Counted from the first letter of the stretch, positions 13,817-21,521 are shown. The stretch: 30,813 nt of DNA from Heritagella_A intestinalis (GCA_904418995.1 CAJFQF010000019.1:1-30813), one strand, 5' to 3'. Program-made: numbers and translations. The notes: generated from the letters alone by a model not told the origin.

Positions 13817-15700
13817 ATGAGCATCCATTCCCAGCCGGCCCCCACTCCTCAGGACGAAGAAAAAGCAAAGCACATCAAAGAGCTCCGGGCCAAAGCCATG
13901 CGCCTGCCCCTGCACCCGGGGGTCTACATTATGCACGACAAAACCGGGGAGATTATCTATATCGGCAAGGCCAAGGCCCTGAAAAACCGGGTGAGCCAGT
14001 ATTTTGGTTCCGACAAGAACCACGAAGAAAAGGTCCGGAAAATGGTGAGCAATGTAGAATACTTCGAGTATATCCTCACCGACAGCGAATTTGAAGCGCT
14101 GGTGCTGGAATGCAACCTCATTAAGCTCCACCGGCCCAAATACAATATTCTTCTGAAAGACGATAAGGGCTATCACTACATCCGCATCAGCGGCGGCGAT
14201 TGGCCCCGCATTTCGGAGGCCAACCAGATTGCCGACGATGGCGCCACCTACGCGGGCCCCTACATCAGCTCCTGGGCAGTGAAGGAATCCATTGACGAGG
14301 CCCGAAAAATTTTCCGCCTGCCTACCTGCAACCGGAAATTTCCCCAGGACATCGGCAAAGGCCGGCCTTGCCTCAATTATTACATCAAGCAGTGCAGCGC
14401 TCCCTGCCGGGGGAAGATTTCCCAGAAGGAATACCAGGAGAGCGTCCGGGACGCCCTGGACTTTTTGCAGGGGGGCAGCACCCGGGCCATCAAGACCATG
14501 ACGGAAAAGATGGAAGAAGCCGCCGAAAACCTGGAATTTGAAAAGGCCGCCCGGATTCGCGACCGGCTGGCGGCGGTGAAAAAGATGCGGGAGCGCCAGA
14601 AGGTAGTGGCCAGCCCGGTGCCGGAGCAGGACGTGATTGCCCTGGCCCAAAGCGCGGCCGGAGGATGCTTCTTTGTGTTCCGGTTCCAGGACGGCCGCTT
14701 GTGCGACCAGGAGAGCTTCCTTCCCGGGGACTGCGGCGAGGCCCAGACCGCCCGGATGGAGTTTTTGCAGCAATACTACGGGATGCGGGACCGGGTACCG
14801 CCTCGCATCGCTCTGGACGGCCCGGCGGCGGATATGGAGCTTCTTTCTCAGTGGCTCAGTGAAAAGGCGGGCCGGAAGGTGACTATCACCGTGCCCCAGA
14901 AGGGCAGACAGGCCCAGCTGGTGGAAATGTGCCGCAGCAACGCAGCGGAGCAGCTGGCCCAATCCACCGGGCGGTTCACCGGGAAGGAAGCCTCCGCTCT
15001 GGATGAGCTGGGGCGGCTTCTGGGACTGGAAACGCCTCCGGCCCGTATTGAAGCCTATGACATCTCCAATCTGGCCGGAGGCGAAAACGTGGCGGCCATG
15101 GTGGTGTTTGAAAACGGCCGGCCCTTGAAATCCGACTATCGGAAATTTAAAATCAAGACCGTTGTGGGCCAGGACGACTACGGTTCCATGCGGGAAGTGA
15201 TTTTCCGGCGGATGAAGGAATACGAAAAGACCCAGGGCACCAATGAGAGCTTTGCCCATCTGCCGGACTGCATCCTGCTGGACGGCGGCAAAGGCCATGT
15301 GGCGGCGGTGCGCCCTCTGCTGGAGGGCATGGGCTATCATATCCCCTTGTTCGGCATGGTGAAGGACGACAAGCACCGCACCCGGGCCATCACCGGGGAT
15401 GGGGGAGAGATCGCCATTAACTCCCACCGGTCCGCCTTTACCCTGGTATCCACCATTCAAGACGAAGTCCACCGGTTCGCTATCGGCTATCACCGGCAGC
15501 AGCGGAAAAAGGCCAATATCTCCACCACGTTGACCTCTATTGAGGGCATCGGGGAAACCCGTGCCCGTTCCCTGCTGCGGTATTTCAAGACCATCTCCGC
15601 CATCCGGGAGGCCTCTGTGGAGGAGCTGGCCAGCGCGCCGGGAATGACCCATCCGGCGGCGGAAAAGGTGTATGCGCACTTTCGGAAAACGGAGCCCTGA
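13817..15700 (+). CDS. uvrC: Excinuclease ABC subunit C (UvrC)
   Basis: This 627-residue DNA-repair nuclease makes both cuts around a lesion marked by UvrAB. The GIY-YIG domain covers about residues 25-110 (PGVYIMHD, IIYIGKAKALKNRV) and makes the 3' cut. A UVR/UvrB-binding motif lies near 215-255 (EEAAENLEFEKAARIRDRL). The RNase-H-like domain (AYDISNLAGGENVA, LLDGGKGHVAA) makes the 5' cut, and helix-hairpin-helix repeats end the protein (IEGIGETRARSLL). ATG 13817 follows AAAGGAGG at 13803-13810; the longer open frame begins inside the terminator. uvrA and uvrB are not in the window. Confidence 0.97.
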   Translation: MSIHSQPAPTPQDEEKAKHIKELRAKAMRLPLHPGVYIMHDKTGEIIYIGKAKALKNRVSQYFGSDKNHEEKVRKMVSNVEYFEYILTDSEFEALVLECNLIKLHRPKYNILLKDDKGYHYIRISGGDWPRISEANQIADDGATYAGPYISSWAVKESIDEARKIFRLPTCNRKFPQDIGKGRPCLNYYIKQCSAPCRGKISQKEYQESVRDALDFLQGGSTRAIKTMTEKMEEAAENLEFEKAARIRDRLAAVKKMRERQKVVASPVPEQDVIALAQSAAGGCFFVFRFQDGRLCDQESFLPGDCGEAQTARMEFLQQYYGMRDRVPPRIALDGPAADMELLSQWLSEKAGRKVTITVPQKGRQAQLVEMCRSNAAEQLAQSTGRFTGKEASALDELGRLLGLETPPARIEAYDISNLAGGENVAAMVVFENGRPLKSDYRKFKIKTVVGQDDYGSMREVIFRRMKEYEKTQGTNESFAHLPDCILLDGGKGHVAAVRPLLEGMGYHIPLFGMVKDDKHRTRAITGDGGEIAINSHRSAFTLVSTIQDEVHRFAIGYHRQQRKKANISTTLTSIEGIGETRARSLLRYFKTISAIREASVEELASAPGMTHPAAEKVYAHFRKTEP

Positions 15701-15763
15701 TTTCCCCAGAGAGGAAGCCGATAGAACGGGATTGCTCATGCGATGCACAAGAAAGGAGCCTTT

Positions 15764-16417
15764 ATGCCGCTTACCACTGTGATTTGGGATTGGAACGGCA
15801 CCCTGGCCGACGACGTCCGGGTGGCCCTGCAATCCGTCAACGATATTTTAGCCCGGCGGGGCCGGGAGCCCATTACCCTGGAACAATACTATTCTTATAT
15901 GGATACGCCCATCCGGCGGTTTTACGAGAACCTGTTTCACCCGCTGCCGGACGATCTTTTCGATACCCTGATGCTGGAATTCAACCAGGGCTACCGCCGC
16001 CATATGACCAGCACCGGCCTTATGGAAGGGGCCAAAGAGGCGCTGGAAGCCTTTCGGCGGGCCGGTTTGACGCAGATAATCGTCTCCGCCAGCCATACCG
16101 GAGAGCTGTCCCATTTCAGCCATCTTTTCGGCGTGGAGGGGTATTTTCGCTGGATACTGGGGGCGGAGGATTTCCAGGCGGCGGGCAAGGTGGAAATGGC
16201 CTGCCAGTTCCTGCAGGAGCAGGGGATTGCCCCGGAGGAATGTGTCGTTATTGGGGACACGCTTCATGACCGGGAACTGGCCAAGGCCATTGGCTGCCCT
16301 GTCTGCCTGCTGGACCGGGGCCATCAGAGCCGCGCCCAGCTGGAGAGCGCGGGGGAGCCGGTGTTCCACCATTTAGAGGACGCCGCATCCTGGATTTTAA
16401 AACGGACAGCACCCTAA
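15764..16417 (+). CDS. HAD-superfamily hydrolase (phosphoglycolate phosphatase-like)
   Basis: This 217-residue HAD protein has motif I as IWDWNGTLADD (nucleophile Asp9), motif II as IIVSASHTG, a conserved lysine in AGKVEMA and motif IV as VIGDTLHDRE. A helical cap lies between motifs I and II. The second acidic residue of the usual D-x-D motif is Asn11, a variant frequent in some HAD subgroups, so phosphatase activity is likely but unproven. ATG 15764 is favoured over ATG 15743 because AAGGAG lies at 15753-15758. It is 63 bases past uvrC, and a strong promoter for the next transcript begins four bases after its stop. Confidence 0.88.
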   Translation: MPLTTVIWDWNGTLADDVRVALQSVNDILARRGREPITLEQYYSYMDTPIRRFYENLFHPLPDDLFDTLMLEFNQGYRRHMTSTGLMEGAKEALEAFRRAGLTQIIVSASHTGELSHFSHLFGVEGYFRWILGAEDFQAAGKVEMACQFLQEQGIAPEECVVIGDTLHDRELAKAIGCPVCLLDRGHQSRAQLESAGEPVFHHLEDAASWILKRTAP

Positions 16418-16420
16418 AAT

Positions 16421-16449
16421 TTGACATCCGCCTGGGATTCCGGTATAAT
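16421..16449 (+). promoter_or_regulatory. Consensus promoter of the ECF S component transcript
   Basis: TTGACA (16421-16426), 17 bases, then TATAAT (16444-16449): a perfect sigma-A promoter, the best in the window. Transcription should start near 16456, leaving about 219 bases before the first start codon. Confidence 0.88.
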
Positions 16450-16455
16450 AAGCAG

Positions 16456-16578
16456 GAATCAATCCCGCCACGAAGGCGGGCAAGGCGAATCTGAAGTTTC
16501 GTTTTCCGCAGTTTTAAGAGAAGCTGCGGCTTTTGGCGCAACCCACTAACCCACGATGTAATGATATGCAAAGAAAAT
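16456..16578 (+). ncRNA. Structured leader RNA, candidate riboswitch of no recognised class
   Basis: Between a perfect promoter and an intrinsic terminator lies about 120 bases of GC-rich, foldable RNA. It contains CCCGCC-ACGAA-GGCGGG (near 16465-16481) and CCGCAG/CTGCGG (near 16516-16540) hairpins, joined by conserved-looking single strands such as AAGGCGAATCTGAAG and GGCGCAACCCACTAACCC. The layout (promoter, aptamer-like domain, terminator, vitamin-type transporter gene) is that of a ligand-controlled attenuator. I compared it with the consensus patterns I know for TPP, FMN, cobalamin, THF, preQ1, ZTP, SAM, lysine, glycine and T-box, and none fits. It could also be a small independent RNA ending at the terminator. 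Confidence 0.5.
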
Positions 16579-16630
16579 ACCGGTAAGGTAGAAAACCGCA
16601 CGAAGCGGCTCCCTGCTTTACCGGTTTTTT
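16579..16630 (+). terminator. Leader terminator before the ECF S component
   Basis: Bases 16579-16591 (ACCGGTAAGGTAG) pair with 16613-16625 over 13 positions, including G-U pairs. A small CCGC-ACGAA-GCGG hairpin lies inside, and TTTTTT follows (16625-16630). It ends 44 bases before the gene start, so reaching the gene requires read-through or antitermination. Confidence 0.88.
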
Positions 16631-16674
16631 ATGTGTGGAAATGCGCCCATGAAAAAACGAAAGGATGTCTCAAC

Positions 16675-17211
16675 ATGAAAAGATCGACGAAAAACCTGGT
16701 GTTCACCGCCCTGTGCATTGCCATCGGCCTGTTGCTGCCCAGCGTGTTCCACCTGTTTGGGGCGGGGAGCCAGCTTCTCCCCATGCATCTGCCGGTGCTG
16801 CTCTGCGGCTTTCTCTGCGGCGTGCCCTATGGGGCCTTCTGCGGGCTGGTAACGCCCCTGCTTTCTTCCCTGTTGACCCAAATGCCGCCCCTGTTTCCCA
16901 CGGCCCCGGCCATGATGCTGGAGCTGTGCACCTATGGAGCCCTTACCGGCCTGTTTTATCAGAAGCTCCGGTGGAACGTGTATCCCTCTCTCATCGCCGC
17001 CATGCTGGGAGGCCGTATCGTTTCCGGCCTGGCCAATGCGGTATTTATGGGGATGTCCGGCGCGGCCTATGGCTTTGAAATGTTCCTCACTGCCAGCTTT
17101 GTCACCGCCCTGCCGGGAATCCTCATTCAAATTGTGGTGCTGCCCCTGCTGGTGCTGGCCCTGCAAAAGGCCGGGTTCCTCTCTCATTCCGGGCTGCGGG
17201 CTGCCCACTAA
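16675..17211 (+). CDS. ECF transporter S component (substrate-binding membrane subunit)
   Basis: This 178-residue membrane protein has about six hydrophobic segments and the style of ECF S components (PF12822): a basic start MKRSTKNLVFTALCIAIGLLLP, then LPMHLPVLLCGFLCGVPYGAFCG and AMMLELCTYGALTGL. S components bind a vitamin or precursor and dock onto a shared EcfT/EcfA energizing module, which is not encoded in this window. The substrate cannot be read from sequence. ATG 16675 is chosen with AAAGGATG at 16660-16667; the longer open frame begins inside the terminator. A methyltransferase gene follows after 35 bases, and the leader carries a terminator, so expression is probably controlled by ligand or by antitermination. 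Confidence 0.85.
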   Translation: MKRSTKNLVFTALCIAIGLLLPSVFHLFGAGSQLLPMHLPVLLCGFLCGVPYGAFCGLVTPLLSSLLTQMPPLFPTAPAMMLELCTYGALTGLFYQKLRWNVYPSLIAAMLGGRIVSGLANAVFMGMSGAAYGFEMFLTASFVTALPGILIQIVVLPLLVLALQKAGFLSHSGLRAAH

Positions 17212-17246
17212 TAGCCTCAAAGACGAATTCGAAAAGGAGCTGCAAC

Positions 17247-17840
17247 ATGGATTCTCAAACCATTCGTGCGTTTTTTGATGAGCGGGCTGCCGGCTGGGAC
17301 GCAAGCTGTCACCATGACCCCCACCGGCTGGCGGCGGTAGCCGCTTTGGCCCAGATTGCCCCGGGGAGCCGGGTGCTGGATATTGCCTGCGGCACCGGCG
17401 TGCTCATTCCCCAGCTTTTGCAGTATGGGCCCCGGGAAGTGCTTGGGGTGGATTTCTCCCCGGAAATGATTCGGGAGGCCCAAAAGAAGTTTTCCGACCC
17501 TCGGGTGCGGCTGGAAGCCATGGATCTTTTCGATTGTAAGGAATCGGGCTTTGACATTGCCACCCTGTACAGCGCCTACCCGCATTTTCCCGATAAGGAG
17601 CGGCTGGCGGAGAAAATTTTTTCCCTGCTGCGCCCCGGCGGACGGTTCCTCCTGGCCCACAGCGAGAGCCGGGCCACCATTAACAGCCGCCATCACAGTG
17701 GCGCGGCGGCGGTGTCTGTGCCCCTGCGCCCGGTAGAGGAAGAAGCCGGCCTTTGGTCCCGCTGGTTCACCCTGGACATTCTGGCGGACACCGAGTCCTT
17801 CTATCTGCTTTCTGGAAAGAAGCGCTCCCATAGGGACTAA
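17247..17840 (+). CDS. Class I SAM-dependent methyltransferase
   Basis: This 197-residue Rossmann-fold methyltransferase has the AdoMet-binding motif I as VLDIACGTGVL (residues 43-53), the acidic motif II in VLGVDFSPEM and a post-I region ending LLRPGGRFLLAHSESR. The N-terminal IRAFFDERAAGWD resembles UbiE/BioC-like small-molecule methyltransferases. The acceptor is unknown. AAAAGGAG precedes ATG 17247. It is probably cotranscribed with the ECF S component upstream, which may import the compound it modifies or a related cofactor; this link is inference. Confidence 0.87.
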   Translation: MDSQTIRAFFDERAAGWDASCHHDPHRLAAVAALAQIAPGSRVLDIACGTGVLIPQLLQYGPREVLGVDFSPEMIREAQKKFSDPRVRLEAMDLFDCKESGFDIATLYSAYPHFPDKERLAEKIFSLLRPGGRFLLAHSESRATINSRHHSGAAAVSVPLRPVEEEAGLWSRWFTLDILADTESFYLLSGKKRSHRD

Positions 17841-17854
17841 AAGGCATTCTGGTC

Positions 17855-18295
17855 TCAGCTGTGCCGCAGATGCTCCTTCATCCGGTTAATGTGGCGCTGT
17901 TCCCCGGAGAGGAAATCCTCTGCCAGGTGGCGGGCGCCGGAAGAGGCTTCCGGAAGCCGGTGGAGCTGTTTGGTCATTTCCACGACCCCCATAGTAGAGC
18001 CGTTAATCATCATTTCCGCGATGTGTTCCGAGGAAGCGTCCGCCAGGGTTTCCATTTGAATAGCGCCCCACATCATGGCCTTTTGCAGCGGAGGATTTTT
18101 TTCCGGCAGGGCCCCGGCTTTTTGCAGGAGCTTTTCGGAGCGGGTCAAAAGCTGCTGGTAACATACGCCCTGCTCTTCAATGTGGTTTTTCAGAGAAGAG
18201 TCCCTTACCTTAGGGAGCACGGTCTCAATGGCTCCCAGGCCGGAAGCCGCCGCCTTGTGGATTTCCTTCAAAAGCGCTTCGTTGTCTTGATGCAT
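17855..18295 (-). CDS. Unknown helical-bundle protein, possibly ferritin-like
   Basis: I do not recognise a named family with confidence. The 146-residue product is almost entirely predicted helix, with charged and leucine-rich stretches (ALLKEIHKAAASGLGAIETVLPKV, HIEEQGVCYQQLLTRSEKLL, HIAEMMINGSTMGVVEMTKQL, SGEQRHINRMKEHL). This suggests a four-helix bundle of the ferritin-like or DUF2383 style. Glu and His residues recur in helices (ExxxH near the end) but no complete di-iron set can be assigned. It starts at ATG 18295 after AAAAGGAGG and is transcribed convergently with the methyltransferase gene, 14 bases from its end. Confidence 0.7.
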   Translation of the reverse strand: MHQDNEALLKEIHKAAASGLGAIETVLPKVRDSSLKNHIEEQGVCYQQLLTRSEKLLQKAGALPEKNPPLQKAMMWGAIQMETLADASSEHIAEMMINGSTMGVVEMTKQLHRLPEASSGARHLAEDFLSGEQRHINRMKEHLRHS

Positions 18296-18413
18296 CAAAT
18301 AACCTCCTTTTAAATTCTCCCATGCTGGTGCTGGGGATAGTTTTCCGGAAAAAGCAAATGGATATGCAAGAAAGCTTCCGTTTTTGTTAAAATTATGGTA
18401 TGATATTCTCAGA

Positions 18414-18438
18414 AAAAGGCCGGGGATTCCGGCCTTTT
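18414..18438 (+). promoter_or_regulatory. Perfect 10-bp hairpin in the leader of the epimerase gene
   Basis: AAAAGGCCGG (18414-18423) pairs perfectly with CCGGCCTTTT (18429-18438) around a 5-base loop. A TATGAT box at 18399-18404, about ten bases upstream, suggests the hairpin begins the transcript. Its T run is short, so it may be a weak attenuator or a protective 5' stem. Confidence 0.5.
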
Positions 18439-18474
18439 AGATTTGCGCTTCGCGGAAAGGACGGCCTTGTATTT

Positions 18475-19290
18475 ATGATGCGTTTGGGGATTTCCACCGC
18501 CTGCCTGTATCCCATGGTCACAGAGGAGGCCCTGGACCGGCTGTTAGAGCGGGGGTTCCGCCTGTTTGAGATTTTTTTCAACACCGTCTCCGAGCTGGAA
18601 CCGGACTATGTGGAAGGCCTGCGCCGTCGGCTGGAGAAAGCAGGGGCTGAGGTGGCGTCCATCCATCCTTTTACTTCGGCCTTTGAGGTAATGCTGCTGT
18701 TTTCCGATTATCCCCGAAGGACGGAGGACGGCTTGACTTTTTACCGGCGCTATTTCGAAACAGCCCAGCACCTGGAGGCAAAATTTTTGGTACTCCACGG
18801 CCAGCGGAATTATCAAAAGGGCCGGATTACCGAGGAGGAATATTTGGAGCGGTATTGGCGGCTGTATCGTCTGGGGCAGGAATACGGCATTACCGTGGCC
18901 CAGGAAAACGTGGTGCAGTTCCGCAGTGAGCGCGCTGCTTTTATCCAGCGGATGCGGGAAGCCTTAGGAGAGGAGTGCGCCTTTGTGCTGGACTTAAAGC
19001 AGGCGGTCCGGGCCGGGGAGGACCCTATGGAGATGTGCCGGGCTATGGGGAGGCGGCTCTGCCACCTGCATTTCAACGACCATCTGCCTGGGCAGGACTG
19101 CCTGCTGCCGGGAAAAGGAGGCTTTTCCTATGAGACACTGTTCCAGTATTTGCAGGAGATAGGCTATCCGGGAAAGGGCGTTATTGAGGTGTACCGAGGA
19201 AATTTTGAGAAGGAAGAGGAACTGTGGGAATCCCTTTGCTATCTTCGCCAAATCCGTCAGAAGTTTGACAAACTCGCCTTTCTGCCGTGA
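18475..19290 (+). CDS. Sugar phosphate isomerase/epimerase-like TIM-barrel protein
   Basis: This 271-residue protein belongs to the xylose-isomerase-like TIM-barrel family (PF01261). Motifs include LGISTACLYPM at the start, FEIFFNTVSEL, a metal-ligand-like LHGQRNY, AQENVVQF (Glu), VLDLKQAVRAGEDP (Asp), CHLHFNDHLPG (His and Asp) and a closing VIEVYRGNF (Glu). This spread of acidic and His residues at strand ends fits a divalent-metal epimerase or an endonuclease-IV-like fold. The substrate is unknown. ATG 18475 (or 18478) is chosen because translation from further upstream would include the leader hairpin; GAAAGGA at 18454-18460 is rather distant. Confidence 0.82.
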   Translation: MMRLGISTACLYPMVTEEALDRLLERGFRLFEIFFNTVSELEPDYVEGLRRRLEKAGAEVASIHPFTSAFEVMLLFSDYPRRTEDGLTFYRRYFETAQHLEAKFLVLHGQRNYQKGRITEEEYLERYWRLYRLGQEYGITVAQENVVQFRSERAAFIQRMREALGEECAFVLDLKQAVRAGEDPMEMCRAMGRRLCHLHFNDHLPGQDCLLPGKGGFSYETLFQYLQEIGYPGKGVIEVYRGNFEKEEELWESLCYLRQIRQKFDKLAFLP

Positions 19291-19297
19291 TTTTTTC

Positions 19298-19327
19298 TTG
19301 TCAAAGGAATGGTTTCTATGCTATACT
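19298..19327 (+). promoter_or_regulatory. Promoter of nrdR
   Basis: TTGTCA (19298-19303) and TATACT (19322-19327) are spaced 18 bases apart, about 80 bases before the nrdR start. Confidence 0.6.
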
Positions 19328-19406
19328 ATAGGTAGCGATTCAAAAGATCACCGGGGATGTAGCCTCATCCCAAAACAGACAGAGGCAGTCAGGAGGCAAG
19401 AAGAGA

Positions 19407-19880
19407 ATGAAGTGTCCATATTGCAGTTATGATGAGAGCAAAGTAATTGATTCCCGCCCCACTGATGAAGGGGAGCGGATCCGCCGACGGCGGGAGTGCC
19501 TTGGCTGCGGCAAGCGCTTTACCACCTATGAGATCATTGAAACGGTGCCGGTAGTGGTCATCAAACGGGACAAATCCCGGGAGCCCTTTGACCGGAATAA
19601 GCTCCTGAACGGCCTTCTCCGGGCTTGCGAAAAGCGCCCGGTATCCATGGACACCTTGGAAAAAGTGGTGGACGACATTGAAACCACCCTCCAAAATTCT
19701 CTGGACCGGGAAGTGCCTTCCAGCCTGATCGGCACCCTGGCCCTGGAAAAGCTCCGGGATATTGACGAGGTGGCCTATGTCCGTTTTGCCTCGGTATACC
19801 GCCAGTTCCAGGATATCCATTCCTTTATGGAAGAGCTCAGTCGCTTCCAGACCGAAAAAAACGAGCGGGAGAGGAAGTGA
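19407..19880 (+). CDS. nrdR: Transcriptional repressor NrdR
   Basis: This 157-residue protein has the NrdR zinc ribbon (Cys3, Cys6, Cys31, Cys34 in CPYC and CLGCGKRF) and the ATP-cone (about residues 49-139, starting VVVIKRDKSREPFDRNKLLNGLLRAC). It senses ATP and dATP and represses ribonucleotide reductase genes. It starts at ATG 19407, preceded by AGGAGGCAAGAAGAG (19391-19405). No nrd gene is adjacent, and no clear pair of NrdR boxes was found around its own promoter. Confidence 0.96.
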   Translation: MKCPYCSYDESKVIDSRPTDEGERIRRRRECLGCGKRFTTYEIIETVPVVVIKRDKSREPFDRNKLLNGLLRACEKRPVSMDTLEKVVDDIETTLQNSLDREVPSSLIGTLALEKLRDIDEVAYVRFASVYRQFQDIHSFMEELSRFQTEKNERERK

Positions 19881-20017
19881 TTCCCGGCTTTGTTACCTGG
19901 ACGCGGCATGGATTTAAGGAAGCAGCGTGAGGAAGCTGTGCAGGCCATTGGGAAGAAGCCGAGGAAATGCCCCGGAGGGCGCGGTAAAGGATTCTTTCAA
20001 AAAATTTAAAAAAGTGC

Positions 20018-20046
20018 TTGCATTTCTCTTAGAGATATGATATACT
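20018..20046 (+). promoter_or_regulatory. Promoter of tRNA-Ala
   Basis: TTGCAT (20018-20023) and TATACT (20041-20046) are spaced exactly 17 bases apart, about 44 bases before the mature tRNA. Confidence 0.75.
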
Positions 20047-20089
20047 AATCCTCGCCGGTTCAAAACGGCTACATCAAAGCTTCCTTTAT

Positions 20090-20165
20090 GGGGCATTAGC
20101 TCAGCTGGGAGAGCGCTACACTGGCAGTGTAGAGGTCAGCGGTTCGATCCCGCTATGCTCCACCA
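20090..20165 (+). tRNA. tRNA-Ala (anticodon GGC)
   Basis: The full cloverleaf can be drawn over 76 bases: acceptor GGGGCAT/ATGCTCC with one G-U pair, D stem GCTC/GAGC, anticodon stem CTACA/TGTAG with loop CTGGCAG, and T arm AGCGG-TTCGATC-CCGCT. It has an encoded CCA. The anticodon GGC reads GCC and GCU alanine codons. It has its own promoter and terminator and is a single-gene unit. Confidence 0.97.
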
Positions 20166-20168
20166 TCA

Positions 20169-20199
20169 CCCGCAGACAAGATGTGTCTGCGGGCTTTTT
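20169..20199 (+). terminator. Terminator of tRNA-Ala
   Basis: CCCGCAGACA and TGTCTGCGGG form a perfect 10-bp stem, followed by CTTTTT, directly after the tRNA. Confidence 0.92.
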
Positions 20200-20258
20200 C
20201 TTTATGCAGTCAGAAAATCACGAATCATTCTTCGTTTAGAAAGGAACCTGAAATCACC

Positions 20259-21521
20259 ATGGATGCCATACCGCTTTTATTGGTAATTATTTTGTGCGTA
20301 CTCGCTTCTGCTTACTTTTCCGCTTCGGAGACCGCTTTTTCTACCATGAACCGCTTACGGGTGAAGACCCTGGCCGATGATGGAAACCACCGGGCCCAGG
20401 CCGCTTTAAAGCTGGTGGAAAATTATGACCGGCTCATTACGACCATTCTGATCGGCAATAATATTGTCAATATCCTGTCCGCCTCCTTGGGTACGGTGGT
20501 GTTTACCATGTGGCTGGCAGATGCCGGGGTTAGCGTGTCTACTGTGGTGATGACGGTAGTAGTGCTGATTTTCGGAGAGATTTCTCCCAAAACCTTGGCG
20601 CAGGAACACGCCGAGGCCTTTGCGCTGTTCTCGGCCCGCCCTATGATGGTGCTGCAGGCTATCCTCCGCCCTCTGAATTTTCTCTTTTCCCAGTGGAAAA
20701 AGCTTTTAGACCGGGTGTTCCGGAAAAAACAGGAGCCGGGCATCACTGCCGAAGAGATTATGACCATGGTGGACGAGGCCCAGAACGAGGGGGGCATTGA
20801 TGAGCACAAGGGAGAGCTTCTCCGCTCTGCCATTGAGTTTGACGACTTGGATGCCAACGACATTCTGACGCCCCGGGTAGAGGTAGTGGCAGTGGAGAAG
20901 GACGCCGCCATGGACGAGGTGGCCAGGGTGTTTATGGGGAACCCCTATTCCCGCCTGCCGGTGTATGAGGAGAATCTGGACAATATCATCGGTATGGTTC
21001 ACGAAAAGGATTTCTTTATGGCCATGAACCGCGGGGAAACCAGCATTATGGGGGCAATGAAGCCTGTGATCTATGTAGCCGGGGGCATTAAGATTTCCCG
21101 CCTGCTGCGGATGATCCAGCAGGCCAAAACCCATGTGGCCGTGGTCGTGGATGAATTCGGCGGTACGGAAGGGATCGTCACATTGGAGGATATTCTGGAG
21201 CAGCTGGTGGGGGACATCTGGGATGAACACGATGTGGTAGAGTCGGAAGTGGAAGAAATCAACAATACAACGTATCTGGTGGCCGGTTCATATAGCCTGG
21301 AGGATTTCTTCGAGACCTTCCGCCTTCCTGCGCCGGAAGAGGCGTATGAATCCGTTACCGTGGGAGGCTGGGTCATGGAGGAACTGGGATGCATCCCGGA
21401 TATCGGCGCCCATTTTGCCTATGGCGGCAATGAGGTCTATGTCACCCGGGTGGAGAAACGCCAGGTGAAGGAAATCCGGTTCCAGCTGGGAGAACCCTTG
21501 GCCCATAGGGAGGAGCCTTGA
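20259..21521 (+). CDS. CNNM/CBS-domain membrane protein (HlyC/CorC family)
   Basis: This 420-residue protein has an N-terminal CNNM/DUF21 membrane domain (residues 1-185; the conserved SAYFSASETAFSTMNRLRVK and GEISPKTLAQEHAE), a CBS pair (about 200-325; MTMVDEAQNEGGIDEHKGELL before it, VVVDEFGGTEGIVTLEDILEQLVGDI at its end) and a C-terminal CorC/HlyC domain. Homologues such as YhdP/YugS and MpfA act in Mg2+ efflux and resistance. ATG 20259 follows AAGGAAC; the earlier in-frame ATG at 20181 is part of the tRNA terminator. A small unknown gene follows, 20 bases after the stop. Confidence 0.92.
   Translation: MDAIPLLLVIILCVLASAYFSASETAFSTMNRLRVKTLADDGNHRAQAALKLVENYDRLITTILIGNNIVNILSASLGTVVFTMWLADAGVSVSTVVMTVVVLIFGEISPKTLAQEHAEAFALFSARPMMVLQAILRPLNFLFSQWKKLLDRVFRKKQEPGITAEEIMTMVDEAQNEGGIDEHKGELLRSAIEFDDLDANDILTPRVEVVAVEKDAAMDEVARVFMGNPYSRLPVYEENLDNIIGMVHEKDFFMAMNRGETSIMGAMKPVIYVAGGIKISRLLRMIQQAKTHVAVVVDEFGGTEGIVTLEDILEQLVGDIWDEHDVVESEVEEINNTTYLVAGSYSLEDFFETFRLPAPEEAYESVTVGGWVMEELGCIPDIGAHFAYGGNEVYVTRVEKRQVKEIRFQLGEPLAHREEP

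Noticed and set aside
13766..15832. A 688-codon open frame on the minus strand
   Set aside because: It is antisense to uvrC, whose product matches UvrC over its full length. Long antisense frames are expected in GC-rich DNA with this codon bias, and the antisense product has no recognisable domain.
16456..16500. Cobalamin riboswitch
   Set aside because: AATC..CCCGCCAC recalls part of the B12 box, but the rest of the core is missing and the promoter leaves no room for the 5' half.
16579..16630. T-box leader before the ECF S component
   Set aside because: GGTAGAAAACCGC faintly recalls the T-box antiterminator, but the invariant TGGNACCGCG is absent and the leader is too short for a normal Stem I.
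19909..20010. A 33-codon basic open frame between nrdR and tRNA-Ala
   Set aside because: It has no ribosome-binding site or recognisable sequence, and it runs into the A-rich promoter region of the tRNA.
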